Positions 37,754-46,249 of a DNA stretch of 64,000 nucleotides are shown in pieces. The DNA is taken from assembly GCA_035463475.1 (NCBI GenBank), contig DATHTE010000079.1:62001-126000 (forward strand), in the 5' to 3' direction. The translations under genes and the position numbers were made by a program. Below the pieces are notes generated by a model, which was not told the DNA's origin, made no database searches, and saw nothing but the letters and a program-made list of their open reading frames with translations. Positions within the stretch are counted from its first letter, which is position 1, and the number at the start of each line of letters is the position of its first letter. Source of the DNA: JACPDI01 sp035463475 (lineage in GTDB: Bacteria; Acidobacteriota; Vicinamibacteria; Vicinamibacterales; 2-12-FULL-66-21).

Positions 37754-40081
37754 ATGGCTGTGGGCACGCGTTCTTCTGACGCTTCGCGGCGCTCGGGCGT
37801 TCCCGCGTGGGTCCTCATTCGCATCCCGCGCAGCCGCTGGCGGCGCATCGTGGTCGTCGCGGTGGTCGTGCCGCTGCTCGCCCTTTCGGCGGCGCTCGGC
37901 TACTACTACGTCACGTTCTCAGCGATGATCGACGAGCGCCTCCACGCCGAGCGCGAGCTGACCGTTCCGCGCCTGTACGCGCGGCCGTTCCAGCCGGCGG
38001 TCGGCGACGCCATCTCCCTCCGCCAGATGGTGGACCGGCTGAACGACCTCGGCTACGCGAACCGGCCCCGCGCCGCCGCCCCCGGCGAGTTCGCCATCGG
38101 CCGCGGCGCGATTGCGCTCATTCCCCGCGCCGGCTCGCACGACGCCCGTATGGTGCGGCTCGTCTTCTCCGGCACGCCGGACGCGGGATCGCTGCGCGAG
38201 ATCGCCACCGTGCCCCCCGCCGAAAAGGTCCAGCGGCTCACGCTCGAGGCGCCGCTCATCACCGCGCTCGAGGGCGCCCGTCAGAAGCGCCGTCTCGTGC
38301 CGCTCTCGAGGATCCCGCGGCACATGATCCAGGCGGTGCTCGCCATCGAGGATCATCGCTTCTACGACCACCCCGGTGTCGATCTGATCGGCTCGGCGCG
38401 CGCGGCGATCACCAACATCTTCGACGACAAGCCGTACCTCGAAGGTGGGAGCACGATCACGCAGCAGCTCGTCAAGAACATGTTCAACATGCCGGAGAAG
38501 AGCTACCGGCGGAAGCTCAAAGAGCAGTACATGGCGCTCATCGTCGAGCGCCGGCTGTCCAAGGACCAGATCCTCGAGCTGTACCTGAACGACGTGTATC
38601 TCGGGCAGCGCGGATCGTTCGCGATCCACGGCGTGGCGCAGGCGGCGCGCCTGTTCTTCGGCAAGGACATTGCGAACGTGACGCTCGCCGAGGCTGCAAC
38701 GATCGCAGGGGTGATCCAGACCGCGCGGCATTCGCCGTTCAAGGACGTGGCGCGCGCGCGCGATCGCCGCAACATCGTGCTGCGCGCGATGGGGGATGCC
38801 GAGTTCATCACCGCCGACGCGGCGGACCGCGCCTCGCGCGAACCGGTCGTCATTGCCCCCCGCGCGCTCGAGAACGAGGCTCCCTATTTCGTCGATTACG
38901 TGGGACAGCTGCTGCAGGACCGCCATGCCGACCTGACCCGCGCTCCGCGCCGCGTGGACGTGTACACGACGCTCGACCTCAGCCTGCAGCGCATCGCGCA
39001 GGACGCGCTTCGAGAGGGGCTCGTCCAGGTGGACAAGATCCTCGCGCGACGCCGCCGCGGCCCCGCTCAGGCGGCGCTCGTGGCGGTGGACCCGCGCACC
39101 GGCGACATCCTCGCGCTGGTGGGCGGACGCTCGTACAACCAGTCCCAGTACAACCGCGCGATCAGCGCGCGGCGCCAGCCCGGGTCGGTGTTCAAGCCGT
39201 TCGTGTATCTCGCGGCGTTCGAGCGCGCGGCGGAGGAAGGACGGACCGATCTCACGCCCGCCTCTACCGTCCTCGACGAGCCGACCGAGTTCGTGTACGA
39301 AAACCAGGTCTACAACCCGAGCAACTACGAGAAGGAGTACGACGGCGAGATCACCTTCCGCCGCGCCCTGGCGCTGTCGCGCAACGTCGCGGCCGTCAAG
39401 GTCGCCGAGGCCACCGGGTTCGATCGCGTCGCCGCGCTCTGGCGGCGTGTGGGACAGGGCACGCCTGCCCGGCCGTATCCGTCGATCGCGCTCGGCGTGT
39501 TCGAGGCGACGCCGCTTGAGATCGCCACTGCCTTCAGCCTGTTCCCCAACGGCGGCGCGATTCGCCCGCTGCGCGCGATTGCGCGGATCGATCAGGAGGG
39601 GCGAGGCACCACGCCGAAACCTGAACCGCTCAAGCGCGTCGCGCGTCCCGACACGACCTACCTGGTGTTGAACATGATGCGCAGCGTCATCAACGAGGGG
39701 ACCGGCGCCGGCGCCCGTGCGGCCGGCTTCGCCGCGGACGCCGCGGGCAAGTCGGGGACGACCAACGACCTGCGCGACGCCTGGTTCGTCGGCTTCACGC
39801 CCGAGCTGCTGACCGTGGTCTGGGTGGGGCTCGACGATAACCGGCCGCTCGGGCTCAGCGGGACGCAGGCGGCCCTGCCCATCTGGACGGCCTTCATGAA
39901 GAAAGCGGTGGGAGGCCACCGCAGCGGTACCTTCGAGCCGCCGGATGGCATCGTGTACGTCGATATCGACCGCGACACCGGCAAGATTGCGGCGCCGGGC
40001 TGCCCGCGCATCTTCCGCGAGTCCTTCCTGGCCGGCGAGGAGCCGATCGAGACATGCACGCTCCACACGTTTTATAATTAG
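37754..40081 (+). CDS. Class A penicillin-binding protein (PBP1 type)
   Basis: A 775-residue bifunctional peptidoglycan synthase anchored by one N-terminal helix (IVVVAVVVPLLALSAALGYY). A UB2H/YB-like region (VPRLYARPFQP) is followed by the glycosyltransferase domain with IEDHRFYDHPGVD, GGSTITQQLVKNMF and RRKLKEQYMALIVER. The transpeptidase domain has the active serine in GSVFKPF (SxxK), SRN in ALSRNVAAVKV and the KSG motif in GKSGTTNDLRDAWF. Glycan polymerisation and crosslinking are both expected. The N-terminal extra domain favours a PBP1B-like assignment. ATG 37754 has no clear ribosome site. Confidence 0.94.
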   Translation: MAVGTRSSDASRRSGVPAWVLIRIPRSRWRRIVVVAVVVPLLALSAALGYYYVTFSAMIDERLHAERELTVPRLYARPFQPAVGDAISLRQMVDRLNDLGYANRPRAAAPGEFAIGRGAIALIPRAGSHDARMVRLVFSGTPDAGSLREIATVPPAEKVQRLTLEAPLITALEGARQKRRLVPLSRIPRHMIQAVLAIEDHRFYDHPGVDLIGSARAAITNIFDDKPYLEGGSTITQQLVKNMFNMPEKSYRRKLKEQYMALIVERRLSKDQILELYLNDVYLGQRGSFAIHGVAQAARLFFGKDIANVTLAEAATIAGVIQTARHSPFKDVARARDRRNIVLRAMGDAEFITADAADRASREPVVIAPRALENEAPYFVDYVGQLLQDRHADLTRAPRRVDVYTTLDLSLQRIAQDALREGLVQVDKILARRRRGPAQAALVAVDPRTGDILALVGGRSYNQSQYNRAISARRQPGSVFKPFVYLAAFERAAEEGRTDLTPASTVLDEPTEFVYENQVYNPSNYEKEYDGEITFRRALALSRNVAAVKVAEATGFDRVAALWRRVGQGTPARPYPSIALGVFEATPLEIATAFSLFPNGGAIRPLRAIARIDQEGRGTTPKPEPLKRVARPDTTYLVLNMMRSVINEGTGAGARAAGFAADAAGKSGTTNDLRDAWFVGFTPELLTVVWVGLDDNRPLGLSGTQAALPIWTAFMKKAVGGHRSGTFEPPDGIVYVDIDRDTGKIAAPGCPRIFRESFLAGEEPIETCTLHTFYN

Positions 40082-40106
40082 CGATTCGCTAACCTGAGAG
40101 TCCCCA

Positions 40107-41168
40107 TTGAACAATCTCGTCCTCGCGTCAGCCATCGTCGGTCTTCTTGTCTCCACGGGCTGCAACCGGACGCCCCAGCCGGGTGCGCCGGGGACCCAGG
40201 CTGCCACCCCGACCGCCACCGGCACGAATGGCACCGGACAGGCGCCCGCGCCTGAGAAGCCGGAACCGCCGAAACCGGTCCCGCAGCAGATCCCGGACGT
40301 CGTCGCGCGCGTGGACGGCGAGCCGATCCCCAAGGCCGAATTCGACCGCGCGGTGAAAGTGCTCGAGGTGCGTGCGGGGGGACAGGTGCCAGCTGAGCGC
40401 CGCGACGAAATCCTGCGCGGCGTGCTCGACAGCCTCGTGACGTATCGCGTTCTCGCCAACGAAGCGCACCGCCGGAATCTGGACGCCACCGACGAGGAAT
40501 TTCAGCAGCGGGCCTCGCAAGTGAAGAAGCAGTTCCCGGACGATAAGGCGTTCACGGCAGCGCTCAAAGAGCGCGGCATGGATCCTCAGCGCTTCGAACG
40601 GGACATGCGGGGGGAGATCAGCATCACCAAGCTGATGCAGTCCGAAGCGGCCACCGCCACGCTGGTGAGCGAATCGGACGCGAAGGACTTCTACGACAAG
40701 AACCCCGATCGCTTCAAGGAGCCGGAGACGGTCCGCGCCAGCCACATCTTCAAGCGCGCGGCGCCGGCTGACGACGAGGCGACGAAGCAGAAGGCCCGCG
40801 CCGCGCTCGAACCGGTCCTCAAGCAGGTCAAGTCCGGCGCGGACTTCGCCGAGCTCGCGCGCAAGCACTCCGAGGACGGCTCCGCGCAGGCCGGCGGGGA
40901 CTTGAACTTTTTCGGGCGCGGACAGATGGTTCCGGAGTTCGAGAAGGTGGCGTTCGCGCTCAAGCCCGGCCAGACGAGCGACATCGTCCAATCGCAGTTC
41001 GGCTACCACATCATCAAGGTGACCGAACGGCGCGACGGACGCATCGTCCCGTTCCTGGAAGCGAAAGAGAAGATCGCCGAATTCCTCAAGCAGCAGCGCC
41101 AGCAGGAAAAGGCGACGGAGATGATCCGGCAGCTCAAGGCGAAGGCGAAGATCGAGATCCTCATGTAG
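40107..41168 (+). CDS. Parvulin-type peptidyl-prolyl isomerase lipoprotein (SurA/PrsA-like)
   Basis: A 353-residue periplasmic chaperone. It starts at TTG 40107 behind GAGAG, with a lipobox (VGLLVSTGCNR) predicting a lipid anchor, then a Pro-rich linker, a SurA-N-like helical domain (VVARVDGEPIPKAEFDRAV) and one parvulin domain (VRASHIFKRAAPADD to FGYHIIKVTERRDG). A lysine-rich C-terminal helix (AKEKIAEFLKQQRQQEKATE) completes the SurA fold. It probably assists outer-membrane proteins such as the receptor and autotransporter here. It lies 25 bases after the PBP gene and just before xdhC. Confidence 0.9.
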   Translation: MNNLVLASAIVGLLVSTGCNRTPQPGAPGTQAATPTATGTNGTGQAPAPEKPEPPKPVPQQIPDVVARVDGEPIPKAEFDRAVKVLEVRAGGQVPAERRDEILRGVLDSLVTYRVLANEAHRRNLDATDEEFQQRASQVKKQFPDDKAFTAALKERGMDPQRFERDMRGEISITKLMQSEAATATLVSESDAKDFYDKNPDRFKEPETVRASHIFKRAAPADDEATKQKARAALEPVLKQVKSGADFAELARKHSEDGSAQAGGDLNFFGRGQMVPEFEKVAFALKPGQTSDIVQSQFGYHIIKVTERRDGRIVPFLEAKEKIAEFLKQQRQQEKATEMIRQLKAKAKIEILM

Positions 41169-41169
41169 A

Positions 41170-42045
41170 GTGACCGGGGTGAACGAAGAAGTCTTCGCGG
41201 CGGCAAATGAGGCGCTGGCGCGCGGCGAGACGGTCGCGCTCGTGACGATCGTGCGCGCGCAGGGCTCGACGCCGCAGCGCGTCGGCTCGAAGATGCTCGT
41301 CTACGCGGACGGGCGGACCGTCGGCACCATCGGCGGTGGCTGCTACGAGCACGACGCGTTCTGGAAGGCCCGCGACGCCATCGCGAACGGGCAGCCGTCG
41401 CTGGTGCGCTACGAGCTGAGCGACGATTTTGCCGAGGAGAACGGCCTCATCTGCGGCGGGCAGATGGAGGTCTACATCGAGCCGCTGGCCGCCGCGCCAC
41501 ATCTCTACGTCATCGGCGCCGGCCATGTCGGATGGCACCTCGCACGACTGGCGCGCGAGGCAGGCTTCCGAATCCACGTCGTGGACGATCGGGAGAAGTT
41601 CGCCAACGCCGAGCGCTTCCCTGACGCGGCCGAGATCGTCGTGGACGACATCGCCTCCTGGCTCGAGTCGGCGGCGATCCCTCCGGATGCGTACGTCACG
41701 GTGGTCACGCGCGGCCACCAGCACGACTTCACCGCCCTGCGCGCGCTGGTGCGCCGTCCCTTGCGGTACCTCGGCATGATCGGCAGCCGGGCGAAGGTCA
41801 CCCGCGTCTACGACGCGCTGGCGGCCGAAGGCATCCCCTCCGAGGCGATGAAGCGCGTCCGCGCGCCGATCGGGCTCGACATCGGCGCGGTCACTCCCGC
41901 CGAGATCGCCGTCAGCATCCTGGCCGAGATGATCGCCGTGAGGCACGGCAAGGCCGCCGACGCCGCGATCGCACCGCTCCGCTACGAGCCGAAGGTGAAG
42001 GGCGCGAACGCCGCCACGGTCGAGTCCCCGGCGCCGAAAGCGTGA
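41170..42045 (+). CDS. xdhC: XdhC family protein (molybdenum cofactor maturation for xanthine dehydrogenase)
   Basis: A 291-residue protein of the XdhC/CoxI family, which binds molybdenum cofactor, promotes its sulfuration and inserts it into xanthine dehydrogenase-type enzymes. The N-terminal domain has VTIVRAQGSTPQRVGSKMLV, TIGGGCYEHDAFWKA and GLICGGQMEVYIEPL. The C-terminal Rossmann domain has LYVIGAGHVGWHLARLA and RYLGMIGSRAKVTRVYDAL. GTG 41170 is used; GTG 41179 is an alternative. It overlaps the next gene (GTGA), a purine-type deaminase, and the pair fits guanine-to-xanthine-to-urate breakdown, although no xanthine dehydrogenase genes are in the window. Confidence 0.9.
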   Translation: MTGVNEEVFAAANEALARGETVALVTIVRAQGSTPQRVGSKMLVYADGRTVGTIGGGCYEHDAFWKARDAIANGQPSLVRYELSDDFAEENGLICGGQMEVYIEPLAAAPHLYVIGAGHVGWHLARLAREAGFRIHVVDDREKFANAERFPDAAEIVVDDIASWLESAAIPPDAYVTVVTRGHQHDFTALRALVRRPLRYLGMIGSRAKVTRVYDALAAEGIPSEAMKRVRAPIGLDIGAVTPAEIAVSILAEMIAVRHGKAADAAIAPLRYEPKVKGANAATVESPAPKA

Positions 42046-43391
42046 CTGTCCCCGTTTCCGCGTCTCCCCCGCTGCTCGTCCGCAACGCGCTCGTCCTCAC
42101 CATGAACGACGCCTTCGACGTGCTCGAGGGCAGTGTGTTCGTGCGGGACGGCCGAATCGCCGCCGTCGGCGCCGAGCCGGAGGATGCGCGAGGCGCGGTG
42201 GTGCTGGACGCGGGTGGGCGCTATCTCCTGCCGGGCTTCGTCCAGACGCACGTGCACCTCTGCCAGACGATCTTCCGCGGACTGGCGGACGACCTCACCC
42301 TGCTCGACTGGCTGCGAACGCGCGTGTGGCCGCTCGAGGCGGCGCACAACGACGCGAGCCTGCGCGTGGCGACGCGCCTGGCCTCCGCCGAGCTGCTGCG
42401 CACCGGCACCACCACCGTGCTGACTATGGAGACGGTGCACGACACGGACGCGGTCTTCGACGCGCTCCGGCAGACCGGCCTCCGCGCGACCGTCGGCAAG
42501 TGCATGATGGACGCCGACGCCGAGGTGCCGGCGCGCCTGAAGGAGCGCACGGCGGACGCCGTGCGGGAAAGCGAGGCGCTCCGGCGCCGCTGGCACGGCG
42601 CCGCGGACGGCCGTCTCAGAGCGGCCTTCGCGCCGCGGTTTGCCGTGTCCTGCACGCGGGACCTGCTCGAGTCGGTCGCCGCCCTGTCGCGCGAGACCGG
42701 CGCGATCGTCCACACGCACGCCTCCGAGTCGCGCGCCGAGGTGGATCTCGTCCGCGCGCGGTCCGGCATGGACAACATCGAGTATCTCGCCGCCACCGGC
42801 CTGGCCAGCGAGCGCCTCTGCGCAGCGCACTGCGTCTGGGTCGACGAGCGCGCGCAGCAGATCCTGCAGGAGCGCCGCGTCCATGTCCTGCATTGCCCCG
42901 GCTCCAACCTCAAGCTCGGTTCAGGCGTGGCGCCGATCGTCGAACTGCGGGCGCGCGGCGTCTCCGTGTCCCTTGGCGCGGACGGCGCCGCCTGCAACAA
43001 CCGCCTCGACATGTTCGACGAGATGCGGCTCGCCGCCACCCTGCAGGCGATGCGGCGGGGACCGGGGGCGCTGCCGGCCCGCGAGGTCTTGCGCATGGCC
43101 ACGCGCGGCGGCGCCGCCGCGCTCGGGCTCGAGGACGAGATTGGCTCGATCGAAACCGGCAAGCGGGCAGACTTGATCATCGTCGATCGCGACCAGCCGC
43201 ACCTCGCGCCGGGGAATGATCCGTACTCCACGCTGGTTTACTCCGCCCGGGGCACCGACGTCCGGACGACGGTGGTTGACGGCGCGCTCCTCGTTCGGGA
43301 CGGCGCCCTCGTACGCGAGGACCCCGAGGCGCTGGCGGCGGAGGCCCGCGCCGAGGCGGCGGCGCTCGTCGCCCGGGCCGGTGTTGTATAA
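42042..43391 (+). CDS. Amidohydrolase of the guanine/8-oxoguanine deaminase type
   Basis: A 449-residue metal-dependent deaminase of the TrzN/SsnA/8-oxoguanine deaminase group. It has GFVQTHVHLCQTIFRGLADD (first HxH), IVHTHASESRAEVD, LCAAHCVWVD and VSLGADGAACNNRLDMFDEM with the metal Asp, then the C-terminal GSIETGKRADLIIVD composite domain. Substrate could be guanine, an oxidised purine, or an S-adenosylhomocysteine-like compound; the overlap with xdhC favours a purine. It begins at GTG 42042, and the first codons (M-T-V-P) are read from a GTGACTGTCCCC sequence identical to one arm of the palindrome at 1350-1399. Confidence 0.85.
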   Translation: MTVPVSASPPLLVRNALVLTMNDAFDVLEGSVFVRDGRIAAVGAEPEDARGAVVLDAGGRYLLPGFVQTHVHLCQTIFRGLADDLTLLDWLRTRVWPLEAAHNDASLRVATRLASAELLRTGTTTVLTMETVHDTDAVFDALRQTGLRATVGKCMMDADAEVPARLKERTADAVRESEALRRRWHGAADGRLRAAFAPRFAVSCTRDLLESVAALSRETGAIVHTHASESRAEVDLVRARSGMDNIEYLAATGLASERLCAAHCVWVDERAQQILQERRVHVLHCPGSNLKLGSGVAPIVELRARGVSVSLGADGAACNNRLDMFDEMRLAATLQAMRRGPGALPAREVLRMATRGGAAALGLEDEIGSIETGKRADLIIVDRDQPHLAPGNDPYSTLVYSARGTDVRTTVVDGALLVRDGALVREDPEALAAEARAEAAALVARAGVV

Positions 43392-43424
43392 TCGCCGTTA
43401 GCAGTCGATAGCCGAGAGTGCTAA
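43387..43424 (+). promoter_or_regulatory. hrcA promoter and CIRCE operator
   Basis: A perfect TATAAT -10 box (43,387-43,392) overlaps the end of the preceding gene. From 43,398 to 43,424 there is a CIRCE element, TTAGCAGTC then nine bases then GAGTGCTAA, differing from the consensus at one base (TTAGCACTC). Its last base is the A of the hrcA ATG, and the GAGAG ribosome site lies inside it, so HrcA bound here could block both transcription and access to the start. No good -35 hexamer is visible. Confidence 0.92.
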
Positions 43425-44476
43425 TGGAACTGTCCCCGCGCGATCGCCGCGTCCTGGAAGCGCTCGTCCGCTGCCACATCGACACGGGCGAGGCGGTGTC
43501 CTCCCTCTGGCTGGCCACTCGCGGCCGCTTCGGCATCTCGTCCGCCACGCTTCGAAACATCCTGGCCCGCCTCGAAGAGTCGGGCTACGTGCGGCAACCG
43601 CACACCTCGGCCGGCCGCGTCCCGACCGACCGGGGCTACCGCGTCCACGTCGATCAGCTCCTCAGCTCCCGCCGGTCCTCGCGGACGGCGCCGGCGGTCG
43701 AGCTCCGTATCCGTGAGGCCGGAACCCTGGACGATGCGCTGGTGGAGGTCTCGAACGAGCTGTCGCGCGCCTCGCACCACATCGGCTTCGTGCTCGCGCC
43801 AGCCCCGGAAACGGCGACCCTGCAGCACATCGACTTCGTACCGCTCGATTCCGGGCGGATTCTCGTCGTCGTCGTGGCGGGCGGCGGGCAGATAACGCAC
43901 AAGGTGGTCGCACTCGACGATCAGTTCACCTCCGCCGAGTTGCAGGAAGCAGCGAACTACCTGAACGCGGAGTTCACCGGCTTGACGCTGGCCGAAGTGC
44001 GCGACGCGGTGGTCGCGCGCATGCACGAGGAGCGCAGCCTGTACGACGCGCTGATGGCGCGAGCGCTGCGGCTCGCGCAAACGACCCTCGAAGAGTTCGG
44101 CCCGGCGAACCCCCTGTTCGTGCAAGGCGCGTCGATGCTGGTGGACGAGCTTGCCGCGGATGCCGCGAAGGCCCGCGAGGAGGAGGCGCGCGCGCTCGAG
44201 GCGCTGCGCACGCTGTTCCGGATGATCGAGGAGAAGCATCGGCTCATCCGGCTCCTGAGCTCATACCTGGAGATGCCGGGCCTGACCATCGTGATTGGGA
44301 GCGAGCATGCTGCCCCCGAACTGGAACCGTTCAGCGTCGTCGCCTCGACGTACGAAGCGGGTGGGAGGATCGGGGCCGTGGGCGTGATCGGTCCCACGAG
44401 GATGCGGTACTCGCGCGCCATCAGCCTCGTGGACGCCGTCGCGCGGGCCATCACTGTAAGAGAGGAAGATGCCTGA
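43424..44476 (+). CDS. hrcA: Heat-inducible transcription repressor HrcA
   Basis: A 350-residue repressor of class-I heat-shock genes that binds CIRCE. The N-terminal winged helix has VLEALVRCHIDTGEAVSS, GISSATLRNILARLEESGYV and HTSAGRVPTDRGYRVHVDQL. The GAF-like regulatory part has FVPLDSGRILVVVVAGGGQ and the C-terminal IGAVGVIGPTRMRYSRAISLVD. ATG 43424 directly follows the CIRCE element; GTG 43418 inside the operator is the alternative. It overlaps grpE by eight bases. The activity of HrcA in other bacteria is tuned by GroEL; groEL is not in the window. Confidence 0.96.
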   Translation: MELSPRDRRVLEALVRCHIDTGEAVSSLWLATRGRFGISSATLRNILARLEESGYVRQPHTSAGRVPTDRGYRVHVDQLLSSRRSSRTAPAVELRIREAGTLDDALVEVSNELSRASHHIGFVLAPAPETATLQHIDFVPLDSGRILVVVVAGGGQITHKVVALDDQFTSAELQEAANYLNAEFTGLTLAEVRDAVVARMHEERSLYDALMARALRLAQTTLEEFGPANPLFVQGASMLVDELAADAAKAREEEARALEALRTLFRMIEEKHRLIRLLSSYLEMPGLTIVIGSEHAAPELEPFSVVASTYEAGGRIGAVGVIGPTRMRYSRAISLVDAVARAITVREEDA

Positions 44477-45059
44477 GGACACGACACCGGCGCCGCAACC
44501 CGAGGCCGCCGTGGCCCCGAATCGGACCGGGTCCGCGGCAGCCACAGAATCGCCCGCTGCCGAACCGAGCGCCGGATCCGAACGCGCGGGCGCGGATGCC
44601 GCCGCGGCTGACGCCGCGAGGCTCCAGCGCGAGCGTGACGAATACTACGACCTGCTGCTGCGGACGCGCGCGGAGTTCGACAACTATCGGAAGCGCGTGG
44701 ATCGCGAGCGGCTAGAGGTGGCCGAGAGTGCCGCCGCAGACCTGCTGCGCGATCTTCTGCCGATCGTTGACGACCTGGAGCGCGCGCTCGCGGCGCCGGC
44801 CGACAGCGGCGGCGCCGAGACGTACCGGCGCGGCGTGGAGTTGATCCACCGCCAGTTGCTCGAGCTGCTGCGGCAGTATGGCGTCACTCCTATCGAGGCG
44901 CTCGGCGCCCCGTTCGATCCGCACCAGCACCAGGCGGTCTTGCACGAAGTGGTGCCTGGACGGCGCGAGGGTGAGGTCATCGAGGAGTACCGCCGAGGGT
45001 ACATGCTCGGCCGCCGGCTGCTCCGCCCCTCGATGGTGAAGGTCGCCGCCGGCGAATAA
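44469..45059 (+). CDS. grpE: Nucleotide exchange factor GrpE
   Basis: A 196-residue co-chaperone that releases ADP from DnaK. A long Ala/Glu/Pro-rich N-terminus (to about residue 50) precedes the coiled coil (LQRERDEYYDLLLRTRAEFDNYRKR is split by the family's conserved FDNYRKR) and the head domain with LRDLLPIVDDLERAL, GAPFDPHQHQAVLHE and GYMLGRRLLRPSMVKVA. Eight-base overlap with hrcA and a 6-base gap to dnaJ show one operon under the CIRCE element. dnaK, often placed between grpE and dnaJ, is absent here. Confidence 0.95.
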   Translation: MPEDTTPAPQPEAAVAPNRTGSAAATESPAAEPSAGSERAGADAAAADAARLQRERDEYYDLLLRTRAEFDNYRKRVDRERLEVAESAAADLLRDLLPIVDDLERALAAPADSGGAETYRRGVELIHRQLLELLRQYGVTPIEALGAPFDPHQHQAVLHEVVPGRREGEVIEEYRRGYMLGRRLLRPSMVKVAAGE

Positions 45060-45065
45060 CCTGAC

Positions 45066-46217
45066 ATGTCAAAGCGCGACTACTACGACGTGCTCGGGAT
45101 CGCCCGCACGGCGTCCGACCAGGAGATCAAGAGCGCGTACAGGAAGCTTGCGCTCAAGTACCACCCCGACCGCAATCCCGGTGACAAACAAGCGGAAGAG
45201 CGATTCAAGGAGGCCGCGGAAGCGTACGCCGTGCTCGCGGATTTGGAGAAACGCGCCGCCTACGATCGGTTCGGCCACGCGGGTGTCGGCGCGGCGGCCG
45301 GGCCGGGGGGCTTCGACCCGACGATCTTCGCGGATTTCGGCGACATCTTCGGCAACCTTGGCGACATCTTCGGGTTCGGAGACCTGTTCGGCGGCGGCGC
45401 GCGTCGGCGCGGCGGCCCGCAACGCGGGTCGGACCTGCGCTACGACCTGGAGATCTCGTTCGAGGAATCGGCGCGCGGCTCGGAGACCACCGTGCAGATT
45501 CCTCGCGAGGAGACCTGCGAGACGTGCCGCGGCTCCGGCGCGGCCCCCGGCACGTCGCCGCAGACCTGCTCGCAGTGCAGTGGCCGCGGGCAGGTCAGGT
45601 ACCAGCAAGGCTTCCTCACGATCGCGCGCCCGTGCACGGTATGCCGCGGGACTGGCCGGATGATCACCCGCCCGTGCGCGACGTGCCGCGGCGCCGGACG
45701 CACGACCGTCGATCGCCGCATCACCGTGAAGATCCCGGCCGGGATCTCCACCGGCCAGCGGTTGCGCCTGTATGGTGAAGGTGAGCATGGATCGGCCGGC
45801 GGCCCTCCAGGCGACCTGTACGTGGTCGTGCACGTGCAGGAGCATCCGTTCTTCCAGCGCGAGGGAGACGACCTCTACTGCGAGGTGCCGGTGAACTTCC
45901 CGACGCTCGCGCTCGGAGGGGAAATCGCGGTGCCGACGCTCGATGGCCCCGTGCCGATCGCGATCCCCGCGGGCACGCAAACGGGCGCGCGCCTCAAGGT
46001 GCGGGACCGCGGCATGCCGAACGTCTCCGGGCGCGGCAAAGGGGACCTGCACGTCATCGTGCGGGCGGCTGTGCCGAAGAAGCTGACCAAGGAGCAGAAG
46101 AAGCTGCTCGAGCAGTTCGGGAAGACGCTCGAGCCGCAGAAGATCGACCCCACGGTTGCTCCGCCCCGCGAAGACGAGAAGCCGTTCTTCGAGAAAGTCA
46201 AGGACATCTTCGGCTAG
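45066..46217 (+). CDS. dnaJ: Chaperone protein DnaJ
   Basis: A 383-residue type-I J-protein. The J domain (residues 1-70) has KYHPDRNPGDKQAEE with the HPD that stimulates DnaK. Next come a Gly/Phe-rich stretch (GDIFGNLGDIFGFGDLFGGG), four zinc-ribbon repeats (CETCRGSG, CSQCSGRG, CTVCRGTG, CATCRGAG) and the C-terminal substrate-binding domain (VKIPAGISTGQRLRLYGEGE). All parts are present. It is the third gene of the hrcA operon and is followed at 32 bases by prmA, a common order. Confidence 0.97.
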   Translation: MSKRDYYDVLGIARTASDQEIKSAYRKLALKYHPDRNPGDKQAEERFKEAAEAYAVLADLEKRAAYDRFGHAGVGAAAGPGGFDPTIFADFGDIFGNLGDIFGFGDLFGGGARRRGGPQRGSDLRYDLEISFEESARGSETTVQIPREETCETCRGSGAAPGTSPQTCSQCSGRGQVRYQQGFLTIARPCTVCRGTGRMITRPCATCRGAGRTTVDRRITVKIPAGISTGQRLRLYGEGEHGSAGGPPGDLYVVVHVQEHPFFQREGDDLYCEVPVNFPTLALGGEIAVPTLDGPVPIAIPAGTQTGARLKVRDRGMPNVSGRGKGDLHVIVRAAVPKKLTKEQKKLLEQFGKTLEPQKIDPTVAPPREDEKPFFEKVKDIFG

Positions 46218-46249
46218 ACGGAGACCCGTGGGGCGAACGGCCCGCATGA

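Noticed and set aside
37919..40489. An 856-codon minus-strand frame over the PBP gene
   Set aside because: The plus strand carries all glycosyltransferase and transpeptidase motifs; the minus frame is antisense noise in high-GC DNA.
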